From Bacteroidota bacterium (GTDB taxonomy: Bacteria; Bacteroidota; Bacteroidia; AKYH767-A; 2013-40CM-41-45), in the NCBI GenBank assembly GCA_004295015.1, contig SHNE01000025.1, positions 33,871-97,870 of the forward strand: DNA of 64,000 nt, read 5' to 3'. Positions 18,914 through 29,468 of this stretch are shown piece after piece. How positions within the stretch are numbered: the first letter of the stretch is position 1; every line of letters begins with the position of its first letter. Under the pieces are notes generated by a model that ran no database searches, was not told the DNA's origin, and was given only the letters and a program-made list of their open reading frames with translations. Made by a program: the position numbers and the translations under genes.

Positions 18914-21742
18914 TTAGTTTGAAACAATAAATAATTTCGAAAAAGCTCCAACTTTTAAATAATAGATGCCGGCTTCCCATTCTTCGGTTGAGATAGTTGC
19001 ATTTTCTACATACAATCTATTGTAAACTATTTTTCCGTTTGAATTAAAAATCTCAATATTTAGTCCGGCTTGAGTTTTTGATACAGCCGGGAGGCTCACT
19101 ACTATATACTTCTCAGAAGGGTTTGGGAAGAGTTTAATCTTGTCATTTACATTCTCCGGAATAGAAACTGTATTTAATACTACATACACGCATGCAGAAT
19201 CTGTGCAGGAGTTTTGATCAAGGACACTAACGCAATAGAAGCCTTCAACATCCACCAGGATAGAATACGAAGTATCCATTGTCGACCAAAGAACAGAACT
19301 ATAACTTGAATCTACATTCAAATTAAAGGTGATTGCGCTTGAAAATATGGTGTCTGCAGCAAAGCTGATTGATGGAGATGCGAAAGCAGATACTATTCCC
19401 GGGGAAGAGATGGTATCATTGATTCCAAAAATTCCGGAAATTAAACTGACTGTGTAAGTTCCGTCAGAATTATACACATGGCTTGGAGAAATTAAATTAG
19501 AAGTAGTTCCGTCTCCAAAGTCCCACTGAAAATCTGTTGCTCCCTGTGATGCATTCGTAAAATTAACGGTGAATGGCACACAACCGCTGCTAACATCTGC
19601 GGTAAATGCAGCGACGGGAACCGGGTTATTGTTCAACTGAAAACTTGGGCTCCATGTCATGAAATTGCCTGTTCCATTTGGAATTCTTGCATGGGCTTCA
19701 TCCGCTTGTTGAACTCCAAAATTCAGGTGATTTATTAATTCCATGTTACTATTAAGAAACCATAATTCATCTCCATCTCCCGAAAGTTTAAAATTAGTAT
19801 TCAGTCCACCAAACCCTTCATCATCATTGGCCCAAACAATCAGATACTCATCCGGTTGAATAATCGTTCCCGGAGGAAATGACCATTTTAGCAGATTCAT
19901 AGGATTGTCGCTCAAATAGAATCCACTTATATCTTTTGGCTGGCCGGAAGTATTATATATTTCAATCCAATCCGAATAATTTCCAGCCGTGTCTGCGGCA
20001 GTCGAAACATTTTTAGCCATCAACTCATTAATAACAACAGATGAGTCCGTTGCCGGCTCAGGCTTTACGAGATAAGTATAAATGTCATGTTCTGCTCCGG
20101 GAGGATCATAAGAAACTGTAGCCGCGCTGTTAGCTGAAACGGCCTCAATATAAAAGCGCATGCGTGTCACGCCGGGCATTCCAGGGATTAATCCGGTATA
20201 TACACTGTCTCCTGCAATACTATCCTGATGTGTTCCATCATCATACATCAACACTTTTGAAAAATGCCCCGTCAATCCGGAAGCATAATAGAAAAAAACA
20301 GCATCTACCCCATCCTGACAAGTAACATTGCTAGTGACAAGGACATTCTCATTTGCACCGGGAGCCTCCCAGGCAGTTGTATCAGAATAAAAAACAGAAT
20401 TAGAAATAAGCGGGAGATTCTTATTAATTTCTGAATTGCTAGTGATGTAAGCTTTCCTGTTTAATATGTAGTTCTTTAAAACAGATTTATGATTTAAAAA
20501 ATCTGCATAAGTATAATTCTGAACCACATCATTCTGAACAATAGGATCAATCTGACTGTAAAATGCATCGATCACAGGAAATATCTTGGCAGTATCCAAT
20601 ACTTCATTCACCATAGTTCTCATGTGAGCAAGATATCGTTGCCTGATTTGAGGATGATTCAGCAACTTATAAAGCAAGGCATAGTTTGGTTTATTCACAT
20701 GCGAGAAGATGCTATAGTTATGTTTGTCCGGGTCGAAAGTATCATTTCCATCCATTTCAATTGGGACAATACGACCGGTTTCTGAATCCATATAGAGATA
20801 GTAATCCGATCTCCCTTTTTCAATATAGCTATCGTCGTCACCAAAAATATTTTCACCGGCAAAAAACCAAAGAGTTCTGTCAATATCCAGATAGTTATCC
20901 AATATTGTTTCCATATTGCTCTGAGAAACTGTATCGAGTATTTTACAAAAGTCTCTCAGTCTTGTATATGGATCCGGGAAACCACTAAATTTCAAATCGT
21001 AGTTGTTTACATATTGCGTGGTGTCACTTCCTAAATAATAAAGAGTTCTCAAACTATCTCCTCTGACACCATGCGGCGCCGGGCTACCTTCAGGCCTTTT
21101 AGCTCTCCAAAGAGCACCGCCTTTACTTAGAAACCATTCTTCAACAAAATCTTTATTTAGTTGCTGGACATTTCCATAAATACCCCAATCGTTTCCATTG
21201 ATAACAAGGTGCGCGAAATTTCCTTTAGCCGCCGGCATGTGCTTGCTCAACATGAACTCATAGAGGACTTCGCCCATAAATGATGGGTCGTTATAACCAT
21301 TATTTAAATTAACGATATTATATCCTCCTACATCCTGGCCCGGGATGTATGCATTAAGCGTGATATTGAAGGACTTTTTAAAATCATTACTGCTACTGTA
21401 AGAAGTTGCTCCTTTAAATCGCACTCCTACACTATCATAAACTACTCCATCAATCGTGAGAGTTGCCGGCATGTCAATCTGGTTAGAATAATTTGATTCA
21501 AGGTCATCCCAATAGTCGGGTTGCGAAAAATCCAGAAAAATATCTCGAGTTGTCGACTGGTCATAAAAACCAGAATAAGGCAGGTTCCCCGTGATCAAAC
21601 GTCTGCCATCCGGGCTATAATGCATAGCATCAGGCAGACTTTGGCTGATTGAAAATAACGAAAGCAGACAAAGGCATAATAGAACGCAGATCCCTCTGAA
21701 CTCAAAAAAGATATTGCGGCAAGTAAACAAATTCAATTTCAT
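18914..21742 (-). CDS. T9SS CotH-kinase / lamin-tail / PKD protein
   Basis: The gene encodes 942 aa with a signal peptide at about 1-34. Residues ~60-460 form a CotH-kinase domain of the secreted Bacteroidota type. Visible landmarks are VGVRFKGATSYS, KKSFNITLN, NDWGIYGNVQQLNKDFVEEW and IVPIEMDGNDTFD, the last being the probable metal-binding acidic motif. A lamin-tail domain follows at ~590-710 (VVINELMAKN, YSDWIEIYNTSG), then a PKD domain at ~720-800 (FQWDFGDGTTS). The C-terminal IKLFPNPSEKYIVVSLP...YYLKVG is a T9SS type A sorting domain. It lies next to the larger CotH gene on the same strand but 456 bases away, so probably has its own promoter. Kinase activity has not been shown for such proteins; the domain order is reversed relative to the 2222-aa neighbour. 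Confidence 0.87.
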   Translation of the reverse strand: MKLNLFTCRNIFFEFRGICVLLCLCLLSLFSISQSLPDAMHYSPDGRRLITGNLPYSGFYDQSTTRDIFLDFSQPDYWDDLESNYSNQIDMPATLTIDGVVYDSVGVRFKGATSYSSSNDFKKSFNITLNAYIPGQDVGGYNIVNLNNGYNDPSFMGEVLYEFMLSKHMPAAKGNFAHLVINGNDWGIYGNVQQLNKDFVEEWFLSKGGALWRAKRPEGSPAPHGVRGDSLRTLYYLGSDTTQYVNNYDLKFSGFPDPYTRLRDFCKILDTVSQSNMETILDNYLDIDRTLWFFAGENIFGDDDSYIEKGRSDYYLYMDSETGRIVPIEMDGNDTFDPDKHNYSIFSHVNKPNYALLYKLLNHPQIRQRYLAHMRTMVNEVLDTAKIFPVIDAFYSQIDPIVQNDVVQNYTYADFLNHKSVLKNYILNRKAYITSNSEINKNLPLISNSVFYSDTTAWEAPGANENVLVTSNVTCQDGVDAVFFYYASGLTGHFSKVLMYDDGTHQDSIAGDSVYTGLIPGMPGVTRMRFYIEAVSANSAATVSYDPPGAEHDIYTYLVKPEPATDSSVVINELMAKNVSTAADTAGNYSDWIEIYNTSGQPKDISGFYLSDNPMNLLKWSFPPGTIIQPDEYLIVWANDDEGFGGLNTNFKLSGDGDELWFLNSNMELINHLNFGVQQADEAHARIPNGTGNFMTWSPSFQLNNNPVPVAAFTADVSSGCVPFTVNFTNASQGATDFQWDFGDGTTSNLISPSHVYNSDGTYTVSLISGIFGINDTISSPGIVSAFASPSISFAADTIFSSAITFNLNVDSSYSSVLWSTMDTSYSILVDVEGFYCVSVLDQNSCTDSACVYVVLNTVSIPENVNDKIKLFPNPSEKYIVVSLPAVSKTQAGLNIEIFNSNGKIVYNRLYVENATISTEEWEAGIYYLKVGAFSKLFIVSN

Positions 21743-22039
21743 AAATTATAATATTGACAGAATTAAGAAATTATTGAATATTCTAACTATCAAATTCAGG
21801 GGGCAATACCAGTAATTATCATTATAATGCTATGTCCTTGAATTAAATACTTGTGATACCAACAAATATATTTTATTTGAGACAAGTGGCCAAATGATTA
21901 GCCAAATAAACTGAATTCCGAAGCACATTTACTTCGCTTTATTGTTCTCATATGAAAGCAACTCGTATTATCCTTCAAAAGAATCAAAAACAGGTAAATA
22001 TTAAATGCAAAAAAAACACCGATTCAGGATGCTCCTATT

Positions 22040-23545
22040 TCAATTGCGTATCACGACAATTTTTTTTGAACTGAAATTGTTTCCGCTAATAACATTTACA
22101 AAATAGAAACCGGAAGGAACACTAAGGTTTAATGAAAGAAAATTTTCAGCAAATTTATTATGGTATTCTTCATATACAATCCTTCCCACCTGATCATAAA
22201 TCTCAACTTTGAGAGATTCATTTAAAACGGACTTAAACAATAAAGAAAAAGAATTCATTAGGGGATTAGGCACTGCTTGGAAATAATCAGACTTTACCCA
22301 TTCGTTCTGAATGTCTGTTGTAGTGCAAAGCTGACTGCGTACACATCCCGAATAGATACTGGCAGTATCATTCACTAATTGCAGGGGAGAAACAGTAAAC
22401 CAAGACAATGCAAACACAAAATATTGTGGCATCTGGTTTGAGGCTGTCGTACTTCCGCTATCTGACTGAAGACATCTTGAGTATCCTACGGGACTATCCT
22501 TGATGAAATTTATCGTTCCATCAGTTACAGAATCGTTTAAAAATGTAATATACCCTCCATCCGAAGTAGTTTTAACCAGAGGGAGTTCATCAAAACAGCA
22601 AAAGATGTCAGTTTGAAATAAATTTCCTGTACTATCGAATTTAGAGATATAAAATTCTGAAGGGACCGGGTACAAATTATCACTCCCGCAAATAATTATT
22701 CCCCCATCAGCCAAGGTATCAATGCTTGATGGAGCACAATAAGGATTAAGATACTTAATCCATTTTATGTTTCCCGTTGTATCCATTCTTAGCACATTTG
22801 TACCTTGACTACTAGAGTACGCGACTACAAGGTCTTTGTCACTGGTCTCAATGCATTGCACAAATTCTCCTTCGATACTCAAGGTAGCTTTTACATTCAA
22901 ATTTGAATCGGTAAATAATACATGTGCAATAGCAAAGGCATGTGAATAGATTGCCGCAGATATAGCATAATCACCGTTTCTTAGTCTGCTTATCCGATAC
23001 AACCAATTTTGAAGTCCGGCAGTCAGTTCATGAAAGGATATTAAATTCCCTAAAGGATCTGTTTTCAAAATAAAGTTATCTCCAATCGATCCCTGAATAG
23101 CGGTGAGACAAAATATATAGCCCTCCGGAATTGGCTCAATCCATTTTACTGATTTACCATTTATCAATTTTAGCCAATCTACATTCCCATTCCGATCTGC
23201 CTTCATAATAAAATTATCACCGGAGACTACAAAACCTGAATCATCGGTAGCAATTATATGTCGTGGTATTTCTAAGGAAACAGACAAATCATAATATTTA
23301 GTCCAGAGAGTGTCTCCGTTTCTCTTCAATTTAAGTATTAAGAGATTTGAATCCAGATTCGCCGGATTGTAGCCAAAGGCGGCAAGAAGATAATTTGAAT
23401 CCTTTCCCTCTGTACATGAATAGGCCTTTAATCCGACCGAGGCTATATCAATATACTGATTGATAAAACTATGCTGTGAATTTGCTTTATGATTATTCGC
23501 GATTATGAAAACAATTAAAAATAATAACCCTTTATAGGCCTTCAT
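22040..23545 (-). CDS. T9SS type A cargo protein, propeller-like
   Basis: This 501-aa protein has a signal peptide (KGLLFLIVFIIANNHKANSQ). The middle has short repeats such as LLILKLKRNGDTLWTKYYD, GGYITF and DGGIIICGSDN. They resemble the delta-60-type/propeller repeats of T9SS reporter-like secreted proteins (KxxxxGxxxWxK blades). The end (FQAVPNPLMNSFSLLF to KKIVVIRN) is a T9SS type A sorting domain. It lies 78 bases downstream of the outer-membrane barrel gene on the same strand and may share its transcript. No enzymatic motif is visible and its role is unknown. Confidence 0.75.
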   Translation of the reverse strand: MKAYKGLLFLIVFIIANNHKANSQHSFINQYIDIASVGLKAYSCTEGKDSNYLLAAFGYNPANLDSNLLILKLKRNGDTLWTKYYDLSVSLEIPRHIIATDDSGFVVSGDNFIMKADRNGNVDWLKLINGKSVKWIEPIPEGYIFCLTAIQGSIGDNFILKTDPLGNLISFHELTAGLQNWLYRISRLRNGDYAISAAIYSHAFAIAHVLFTDSNLNVKATLSIEGEFVQCIETSDKDLVVAYSSSQGTNVLRMDTTGNIKWIKYLNPYCAPSSIDTLADGGIIICGSDNLYPVPSEFYISKFDSTGNLFQTDIFCCFDELPLVKTTSDGGYITFLNDSVTDGTINFIKDSPVGYSRCLQSDSGSTTASNQMPQYFVFALSWFTVSPLQLVNDTASIYSGCVRSQLCTTTDIQNEWVKSDYFQAVPNPLMNSFSLLFKSVLNESLKVEIYDQVGRIVYEEYHNKFAENFLSLNLSVPSGFYFVNVISGNNFSSKKIVVIRN

Positions 23546-23623
23546 AGGAACAAATTAAAAATTTGAATATTATCCTCTCAAAGATACATATAATAAAAGC
23601 ACTAGGTCAGAATGGGTGAAACA

Positions 23624-26107
23624 CTACTCTCCCCCAATCCTCTTCTGCTCCGACTCACTGCCGGATTTACGCTGCTTCACACTCTGCATTTGTTTATTGC
23701 CAAAGCGCCAGGTGAAGCTTGCACGAAACTGTTGACTTTCCCAGTTTCCGTTCACGAGAATTTTAATACCTCCGTATACATTGCGGCTGTCCCAGGGTGC
23801 GGTGTTCAGAATATCAGAATAAGATAATTTCAAATTCGCTCTGTCACTAAAAAGCTTCTTTTGTAAACCGATATCAAGAGAGCCATTTGGTTTAGTAATA
23901 TATGAACCACTCCATACCCCTGCACTGTTATACCATCCGGATATTTCCAGTGTGAAATTCTTAGGAAGCTTAAAGGTATTTTGTGCAAAAAGATTAAAAC
24001 TTGTCACCGACTCATTAATAGTTTTCCCGTTTCCAAAATCAGCTTCATACTTCTGGTTATTTACACCCATGTTGAAATACACGCTGTACCATTTAAGTGG
24101 CTGAAGAGAAGAAGCCAGACTGAGGTTTAAAATTTTCTCCGTTGCAAGATTCCGTGGACTCAGTCGACTCTTTCCGCCTTCAAGTGTATCGGTTATCTGT
24201 GCGAAAAAATCATCGGTATGACTGTATCCGACACTAATCGTACTTGCATATTTATAGGTATGAGAAAGCTCTAATTTTTGTGAGTATTGAGGATTGAGAA
24301 ATGGATTTCCTTTGCGTGAACTTAATTCGTCGAGCTTAAATTCGAATGGATTTAATTCCTGGTAATTAGGACGATTAATTCTTCTGCTATAAAGCAAGGC
24401 CGTTGAATTCATCTGGTTCCATGAATAAGTGATGCCGGCACTTGGAAATAAATCAGTGTAATCCCTTTTTACGTTTTTATCGTTAAGAGAATCGGCTGCA
24501 TTCTTCAAATCACCTTCGCTAGCTGTAAGTTCAGCACGTAAGCCGGCCTGAACTTGAAACTTCTTAATCTTTATCTGGTAATTAATGTATGCTGCGTATA
24601 CATTTTCGGAATAAGCAAACTGATTGCTCCTACTCAGATCTAAAATTTCAGAACCGTTGGCAATATCAAAGAAGTTATAATCATTATCAGTATTCACCAT
24701 TGAAATCTTGTAGCCTGCTCCAAATTTCCCTTTCAATAAATTCTGTGAATAATCAGACTTTAAAGTATAGATGTTGATTGTGGTCGAGGTAATTGAACGA
24801 TAGTAGGCGGAAGAAAGAATCGTAATATCATCAGCAAGCGTATAAATATTAGGTTGAAAATTATTCCGGTATCCATCATAATAAGCAATATCGAAATCAG
24901 TAGCAAGCTCTCTACCTGTAGTGTCGGTATAGCGGTGATTAAGATTTACTGCAATATTATTCGTATGCCCTTCTGTTGTCTGATCAGACTTCAGAATACT
25001 GTCAGCCAATTCGGAACTAAAGCTCCCAATTCTATTTCGGCTGGTGTTGGTACTTTGAATATCCCTATAGTTCCCTGTAACCATCAGCCCCAGAGTGTGT
25101 TTTTTATTCACATAATAGTCAAGTCCGGCATTGTAATTATGACTGAGTCCTGAATTTAGGAATACAGAACTGGCGTTATAAATATAGGGTGCCTGTTCTC
25201 GGTAAAAATTCATCTCCATCTTCCTGGTTCCCCAGTTATTTCCATAGCTGGAAAAGAAACCGAGTTTCTTTGATCTGCTATTCAGGGACAAGGCAGTATT
25301 ATATTTTGAATAGGCACCTGATGCATAGCCCAGCGTGACTGATCCATTTGTTCCAAAACTTTTATTTCGCTTAAGTTTAATATTAATTATTCCTGCCGTT
25401 CCTTTTGCCTCGTATTTTGAGGATGGATTCGAGATAAGTTCAATAAGATCAACTTCGGTACTGTTTAGAGAACGCAGATAATCCATCAGTTCAGCTCCGG
25501 AAAGATGCATGTCTCTCCCATCCACTTGCAAGAGAACGCCACCTCTTCCTTTGAGAATAATATTATCATTATTGTCGACTACCACACCCGGTGATTTCTG
25601 AAGCAATTCAAAAGCAGTACTTCCTGAAGCATTGATACTATTCTCCACATTAAAAACAGTTTTATCCGGCTTCACCTCAATGAGAGGACGGATGGCAGTT
25701 ACCTGAGCCTCTTTCAATGATATCGAATTGCGGTTCAACTTAAAAACAGGAATTGACTTCTCCGTTCCCGTGTAATCAAATTTACTGCTGTATTGCGTTG
25801 CAAAACCTAGCATTGAAACTTTTACATAATACGAACCGCTCTCAAGTCCGGAGAAATTAAACTTCCCATCCAAATCGGTGACATTTGCTTTTGCAAGGAG
25901 AGAATCGCTCGCACGATTAAGTTCTACGATTGCACCGGGAATAGCCTGGTTAAGCTCATCGTTAACTTGTCCGGAAATTAGTGAAGCTTGCGCACTTGCA
26001 AGAAAGGACATGAGTATTCCTGCAAAAAGGAGATAAATTTTTTTGTAAAACAAGGGAGTAGAATTTAACGACAAAGTAAATAATTTTTTTTCAATGCACC
26101 ACATCAT
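23624..26107 (-). CDS. Outer-membrane beta-barrel protein (TonB-receptor-like, carboxypeptidase-regulatory N-domain)
   Basis: The product has up to 827 aa. A carboxypeptidase-regulatory-like domain (~43-125, SGQVNDELNQAIPGAIVELN) is followed by a plug-like region (~150-250, LLQKSPGVVVDNNDNIILKG, VDLIELISNPSSKYEAKG). A long barrel of alternating strands rich in aromatic residues comes next. It ends in TWRFGNKQ plus a charged tail, as usual for the outer_membrane_beta-barrel (OMP_b-brl_3) family. Such proteins lack a visible TonB box and their substrates are mostly unknown. The ATG at 26107 is the first start. The signal peptide proper, FYKKIYLLFAGILMSFLASAQ, begins about 20 residues later next to a TTG, so the true start may be internal. 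Confidence 0.85.
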   Translation of the reverse strand: MMWCIEKKLFTLSLNSTPLFYKKIYLLFAGILMSFLASAQASLISGQVNDELNQAIPGAIVELNRASDSLLAKANVTDLDGKFNFSGLESGSYYVKVSMLGFATQYSSKFDYTGTEKSIPVFKLNRNSISLKEAQVTAIRPLIEVKPDKTVFNVENSINASGSTAFELLQKSPGVVVDNNDNIILKGRGGVLLQVDGRDMHLSGAELMDYLRSLNSTEVDLIELISNPSSKYEAKGTAGIINIKLKRNKSFGTNGSVTLGYASGAYSKYNTALSLNSRSKKLGFFSSYGNNWGTRKMEMNFYREQAPYIYNASSVFLNSGLSHNYNAGLDYYVNKKHTLGLMVTGNYRDIQSTNTSRNRIGSFSSELADSILKSDQTTEGHTNNIAVNLNHRYTDTTGRELATDFDIAYYDGYRNNFQPNIYTLADDITILSSAYYRSITSTTINIYTLKSDYSQNLLKGKFGAGYKISMVNTDNDYNFFDIANGSEILDLSRSNQFAYSENVYAAYINYQIKIKKFQVQAGLRAELTASEGDLKNAADSLNDKNVKRDYTDLFPSAGITYSWNQMNSTALLYSRRINRPNYQELNPFEFKLDELSSRKGNPFLNPQYSQKLELSHTYKYASTISVGYSHTDDFFAQITDTLEGGKSRLSPRNLATEKILNLSLASSLQPLKWYSVYFNMGVNNQKYEADFGNGKTINESVTSFNLFAQNTFKLPKNFTLEISGWYNSAGVWSGSYITKPNGSLDIGLQKKLFSDRANLKLSYSDILNTAPWDSRNVYGGIKILVNGNWESQQFRASFTWRFGNKQMQSVKQRKSGSESEQKRIGGE

Positions 26108-26356
26108 TCAGGAATGAAAATAAACAATAGTATTTCACAGTTTTGAAATCGACATAAATGATTCATTCGTTTCAGAAGCAGAATGCTTTTATTGTAGCAT
26201 AATCGACACAATGGTGCAGATAGTGGTTTCTCATTTCACAAAGTTTCATTTTGAAAAAAATGCACTGACCGGTAAGCAAAAAAAATCTAAGTGTAAAATG
26301 GAAATGTGTACAAATCACTCTTCACAAACTCAAAAATGAACCCCTATTAAAGAATA

Positions 26357-29011
26357 CTAATTTATAAAAAGCTTCCTTCTACAGAGGTTATTCCCATTCA
26401 TCACAGTAAGAAAATAGATCCCGGGTCTTTGGTATAACGATTCATAAACCGGAATATCAAATGTTGATCCATCCACATTTAAAGAGAACTCCTTTTCAAA
26501 GAGCAGCTGACCTGAAAGGCTATATAATTTAGCAGAATATGCTCCTGCATCTTCACCCCTTACCAGGACACTCAAGCTACCGGAATGTTGTGTAATAAGC
26601 AGAGACATTATGTGATCATCAACATGAGCACTTAATTCCATCCCGGCATTTCTTAATCGGTTAATTTCATTGCTATGTTCAAATCCAATTTCTTCTTCCT
26701 TGCAATTATTGCAATTGAATGCCATTGGTGAAATTGCATTGTTCCCTATTAACTCAAGTTGAAAGGTCAGGTCACTTGAACCTATTGAGCGGTTATGAAC
26801 TTCCGCAGCAATGACATTTGTTCCGCTCACGAAATTCCCGGGAGACAAAGTAAAATTTAACAAGGCACTGCCATCATCGCTACAAGTGGATGAGGCTAGA
26901 GTTGTGTAAGCAATCGCCCCGGAAGGCATGTTATTGCGATAAACTTCAATTCCGTTCACGTACACTACAATTCCATCATCACGTTTCAAGTTCATGGTGA
27001 AATCCTGAAATACAGAAGGATTCGGAATGCTTACCGTCTTTCGGAAATAATAGGTTATATGTCCTCCTGCAAGCGGAGTAGTATGTGGATTTTCAAATCC
27101 CAGAGCAGCTGAACCCTCAGCCCATGAAGCATCGTTAAAAGATATAGACCTCCAGTTAGTGCCTTGATTGCTTCCATTATCCAAATACTTGAAACGATCA
27201 TTTGTTGTAATAATTACACTTGCTTGATTAGACTGATTCTCCGGCTGATCAAAGGGAGCAAATTGGCGGAGACAATCTTTTTTGTAGGTCGAAGATTCTG
27301 TACTTTCAATGTCGCGGCACAGCCAAACACGAACATTCATACTGTCAGGATACCTGTTAGAAATTGCCAGTCCTTCGACGTTAATATTTCCTGAAGGATT
27401 TGATAGTTCAATCTCCTTCCTCGTGTTGAATTTTCTTGATGACCCTGAAATAGCTGAAGAAAGGTCAGTAAGTTCAATTGAATTCAGACCTATATTATGC
27501 AGGATATACATCAGGCCCGTGCTTCGATCAAATGCCAGATCACAGCTCTCTGATTTATTAGTAAAATATCTTCCCACATATGAAAAATTATTGCTCACAT
27601 TAGGGTTCACATCGAACACCCATATTTGTCCAAGGTTTTGATGTGCAATAAATAACAGTCCTCCCATTCCGTTCACCGAAGTATAAGGCTGGCCGGTTCG
27701 TTCGCTAATAAATCCGGCAGCAATTAAAAAACTATCCGGTACGAAAGCTATTCCTTCGGGACCTGTATTGCCCGTGTTAGTCATAATTGATGGCAATGAA
27801 AGAATATTCCAGCTATTGACTAATGTTGCACTTGTAAATCCGGGAGTGTGAGAATATTTTCTAATCTCATAATAATTCTCATCGATTGTATAAAACTCAT
27901 CTGCATTCAGATTCACTTGTGTAATTCCCTCCGGTCCACCCGGGATACTTAAGTTTGCCATCTGTGAAAAAGAATTCGTTTGGGTATTGTGCTGCAAGAC
28001 GCGCAATCTGCCATCTCCATGAGACACCAACAAAGTGTTCCTTACTCCGTTCCAAAACAAGCCGCTAAGTTCGGTCAATCCATTCGCATCCATGAGAGCT
28101 GTCAAATTATCCGCTTGCGACCATGCCTCGGCAGGCCAGGCAGTGAGTGGAGTGTTTGCAGACAATGTCGTAAATATTCCGGCTGAAGAAAATAATCCTG
28201 TTCCGGATGCGCAGATAGCCCGAACAATAAACTCATAGGTTGTTGCTGTCTGTAGCCCGGTCAAACTTAGACTTGTTGAAGATGATACCAGTGGACCTGA
28301 AAATGCTTGTCCACTATTGAGAATTCTATAAGAAACTTCATAGGAAGAAGCACCACTAACAGCAGCCCAGGCAACTTGAGCGGAGCTGATGCTTTGATTG
28401 GTTGCAGTAAAAAAATTTGGGTCGGGAATACCACAAGGCACTGCACTCGTCCCGTTAGCGATTAATTCAAGCTCAAAGGTGACATCACTCGATGATGTTG
28501 AATTGTTATGCACTTCAGCAGCTATAATATTATTTCCATTCAGAAACAAATTTCCGGACAAGACAATACTCAACATGGAAGCTCCATCATCCGAACAAGC
28601 AGAGGAGGCTTTGGTATTATATGCAATTGATCCGGAAGGCATGTTATTTCTGTACACTTCCGTACCATTGATGTAAACTACGATACCATCATCCCGTCTT
28701 ATATTCATTTTAAAATCAGTAAAGGAAGCGGGATTAAAACTTACTGTCTTTCTGAAATAATAAGTAAGGCGTCCGGCTGTAATGGTGGTGGTGTTGACAT
28801 TTCCAAATCCCAAGGAAGCATTAGCCAATGGCCATGATGTATCATTAAAAGACAGCCCCCTCCAGGAAGTGCCTTGATTAGAGCCGTTGTCCAAATACCG
28901 AAATTGTGCTGACTTTGCAATGATAGTGCTTGACTGGGAAAAACAAATGGTCGGGATAGAAATAAAAATCTGCAAAAGAACAATACAAATTTTTCCGATG
29001 AATTTAGTCAT
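26357..29011 (-). CDS. T9SS protein: two sandwich modules flanking a phytase/SdiA-regulated-like propeller
   Basis: The ATG at 29011 is preferred over one at 29041 because it starts directly with a signal peptide (TKFIGKICIVLLQIF). Using the longer numbering, residues ~38-195 and ~607-768 are two copies of a beta-sandwich module (YLDNGSNQGT, RDDGIVVY, NGxEVYRNNMPSG, NxIAAEVHN). An FN3 domain (~198-295) and a six-bladed-propeller-like region (~300-600) lie between them. Its GLTELSGLFWNG, GPEGITQVN and GPEGIAFVPDSFLIA resemble the esterase-like-phytase/SdiA-regulated family. The end is a T9SS type A-like sorting domain (YFLTVMNGNNLCRRKLFIN). The first two galactose-binding-like modules probably bind glycans. 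Hydrolase activity is not evident. Confidence 0.8.
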   Translation of the reverse strand: MTKFIGKICIVLLQIFISIPTICFSQSSTIIAKSAQFRYLDNGSNQGTSWRGLSFNDTSWPLANASLGFGNVNTTTITAGRLTYYFRKTVSFNPASFTDFKMNIRRDDGIVVYINGTEVYRNNMPSGSIAYNTKASSACSDDGASMLSIVLSGNLFLNGNNIIAAEVHNNSTSSSDVTFELELIANGTSAVPCGIPDPNFFTATNQSISSAQVAWAAVSGASSYEVSYRILNSGQAFSGPLVSSSTSLSLTGLQTATTYEFIVRAICASGTGLFSSAGIFTTLSANTPLTAWPAEAWSQADNLTALMDANGLTELSGLFWNGVRNTLLVSHGDGRLRVLQHNTQTNSFSQMANLSIPGGPEGITQVNLNADEFYTIDENYYEIRKYSHTPGFTSATLVNSWNILSLPSIMTNTGNTGPEGIAFVPDSFLIAAGFISERTGQPYTSVNGMGGLLFIAHQNLGQIWVFDVNPNVSNNFSYVGRYFTNKSESCDLAFDRSTGLMYILHNIGLNSIELTDLSSAISGSSRKFNTRKEIELSNPSGNINVEGLAISNRYPDSMNVRVWLCRDIESTESSTYKKDCLRQFAPFDQPENQSNQASVIITTNDRFKYLDNGSNQGTNWRSISFNDASWAEGSAALGFENPHTTPLAGGHITYYFRKTVSIPNPSVFQDFTMNLKRDDGIVVYVNGIEVYRNNMPSGAIAYTTLASSTCSDDGSALLNFTLSPGNFVSGTNVIAAEVHNRSIGSSDLTFQLELIGNNAISPMAFNCNNCKEEEIGFEHSNEINRLRNAGMELSAHVDDHIMSLLITQHSGSLSVLVRGEDAGAYSAKLYSLSGQLLFEKEFSLNVDGSTFDIPVYESLYQRPGIYFLTVMNGNNLCRRKLFIN
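26738..27222 (-). repeat. Second copy of the sandwich module in the 894-aa frame
   Basis: This copy matches the module at about 28453-28930 in the same gene. Both keep RYLDNGSNQGT or KYLDNGSNQGT, YYFRKTVS, RDDGIVVY, EVYRNNMPSG and AAEVHN. By eye the two are roughly two-thirds identical, which points to an internal duplication. Confidence 0.7.
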
Positions 29012-29468
29012 GATATATATACATTGATAAAGTTGATACAATTAATAAATGCCGGTTATATTAATTTCGGATGCGTCTAAGAAATCCATTCAAAAACAAG
29101 AGTGCATTGAACTATTTAACATATGCTAAACGGAAAATCATTAAACGACGGATAAAATTAAAATAATTAATTGAGCTACAAAATAAATTAATAAATTATC
29201 CCAAAACCCCCTATTTATAAGCATTTCAAGGGATTTACCTTGCATTGGTCGACTTCAGAAATAAAACTATTTGCATGGTTTATTATGTCATCATCTATGC
29301 TACTTATGTTGTCTTTTAGTTTCTATCACACCGGCGAAATCACAAACGAAAAAAAAATAAATTCAGAAATATTCTATTCCCAAATTGGGAGAATAAGACC
29401 ACAAACAATTTAAAGTGAAAATAAAATTAGGGAGAATGAATGATGCAGCAAAAAATCCAAATCAAAAA
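29012..29468. other. Intergenic with a palindrome that may end the PKD gene
   Basis: No gene is visible. TCCCAAATTGGGA (29378-29390) is a perfect palindrome flanked by ATTCT and AGAAT. Read on the minus strand it lies about 80 bases past the stop of the 1381-aa gene, with a run of T (A9 on the plus strand, 29349-29357) about 20 bases further. The gap between stem and T-run makes terminator function uncertain. Confidence 0.35.

Noticed and set aside
27309..27641. 110-codon frame on the plus strand
   Set aside because: It is antisense to the propeller part of the 894-aa protein frame and has no recognisable motif.
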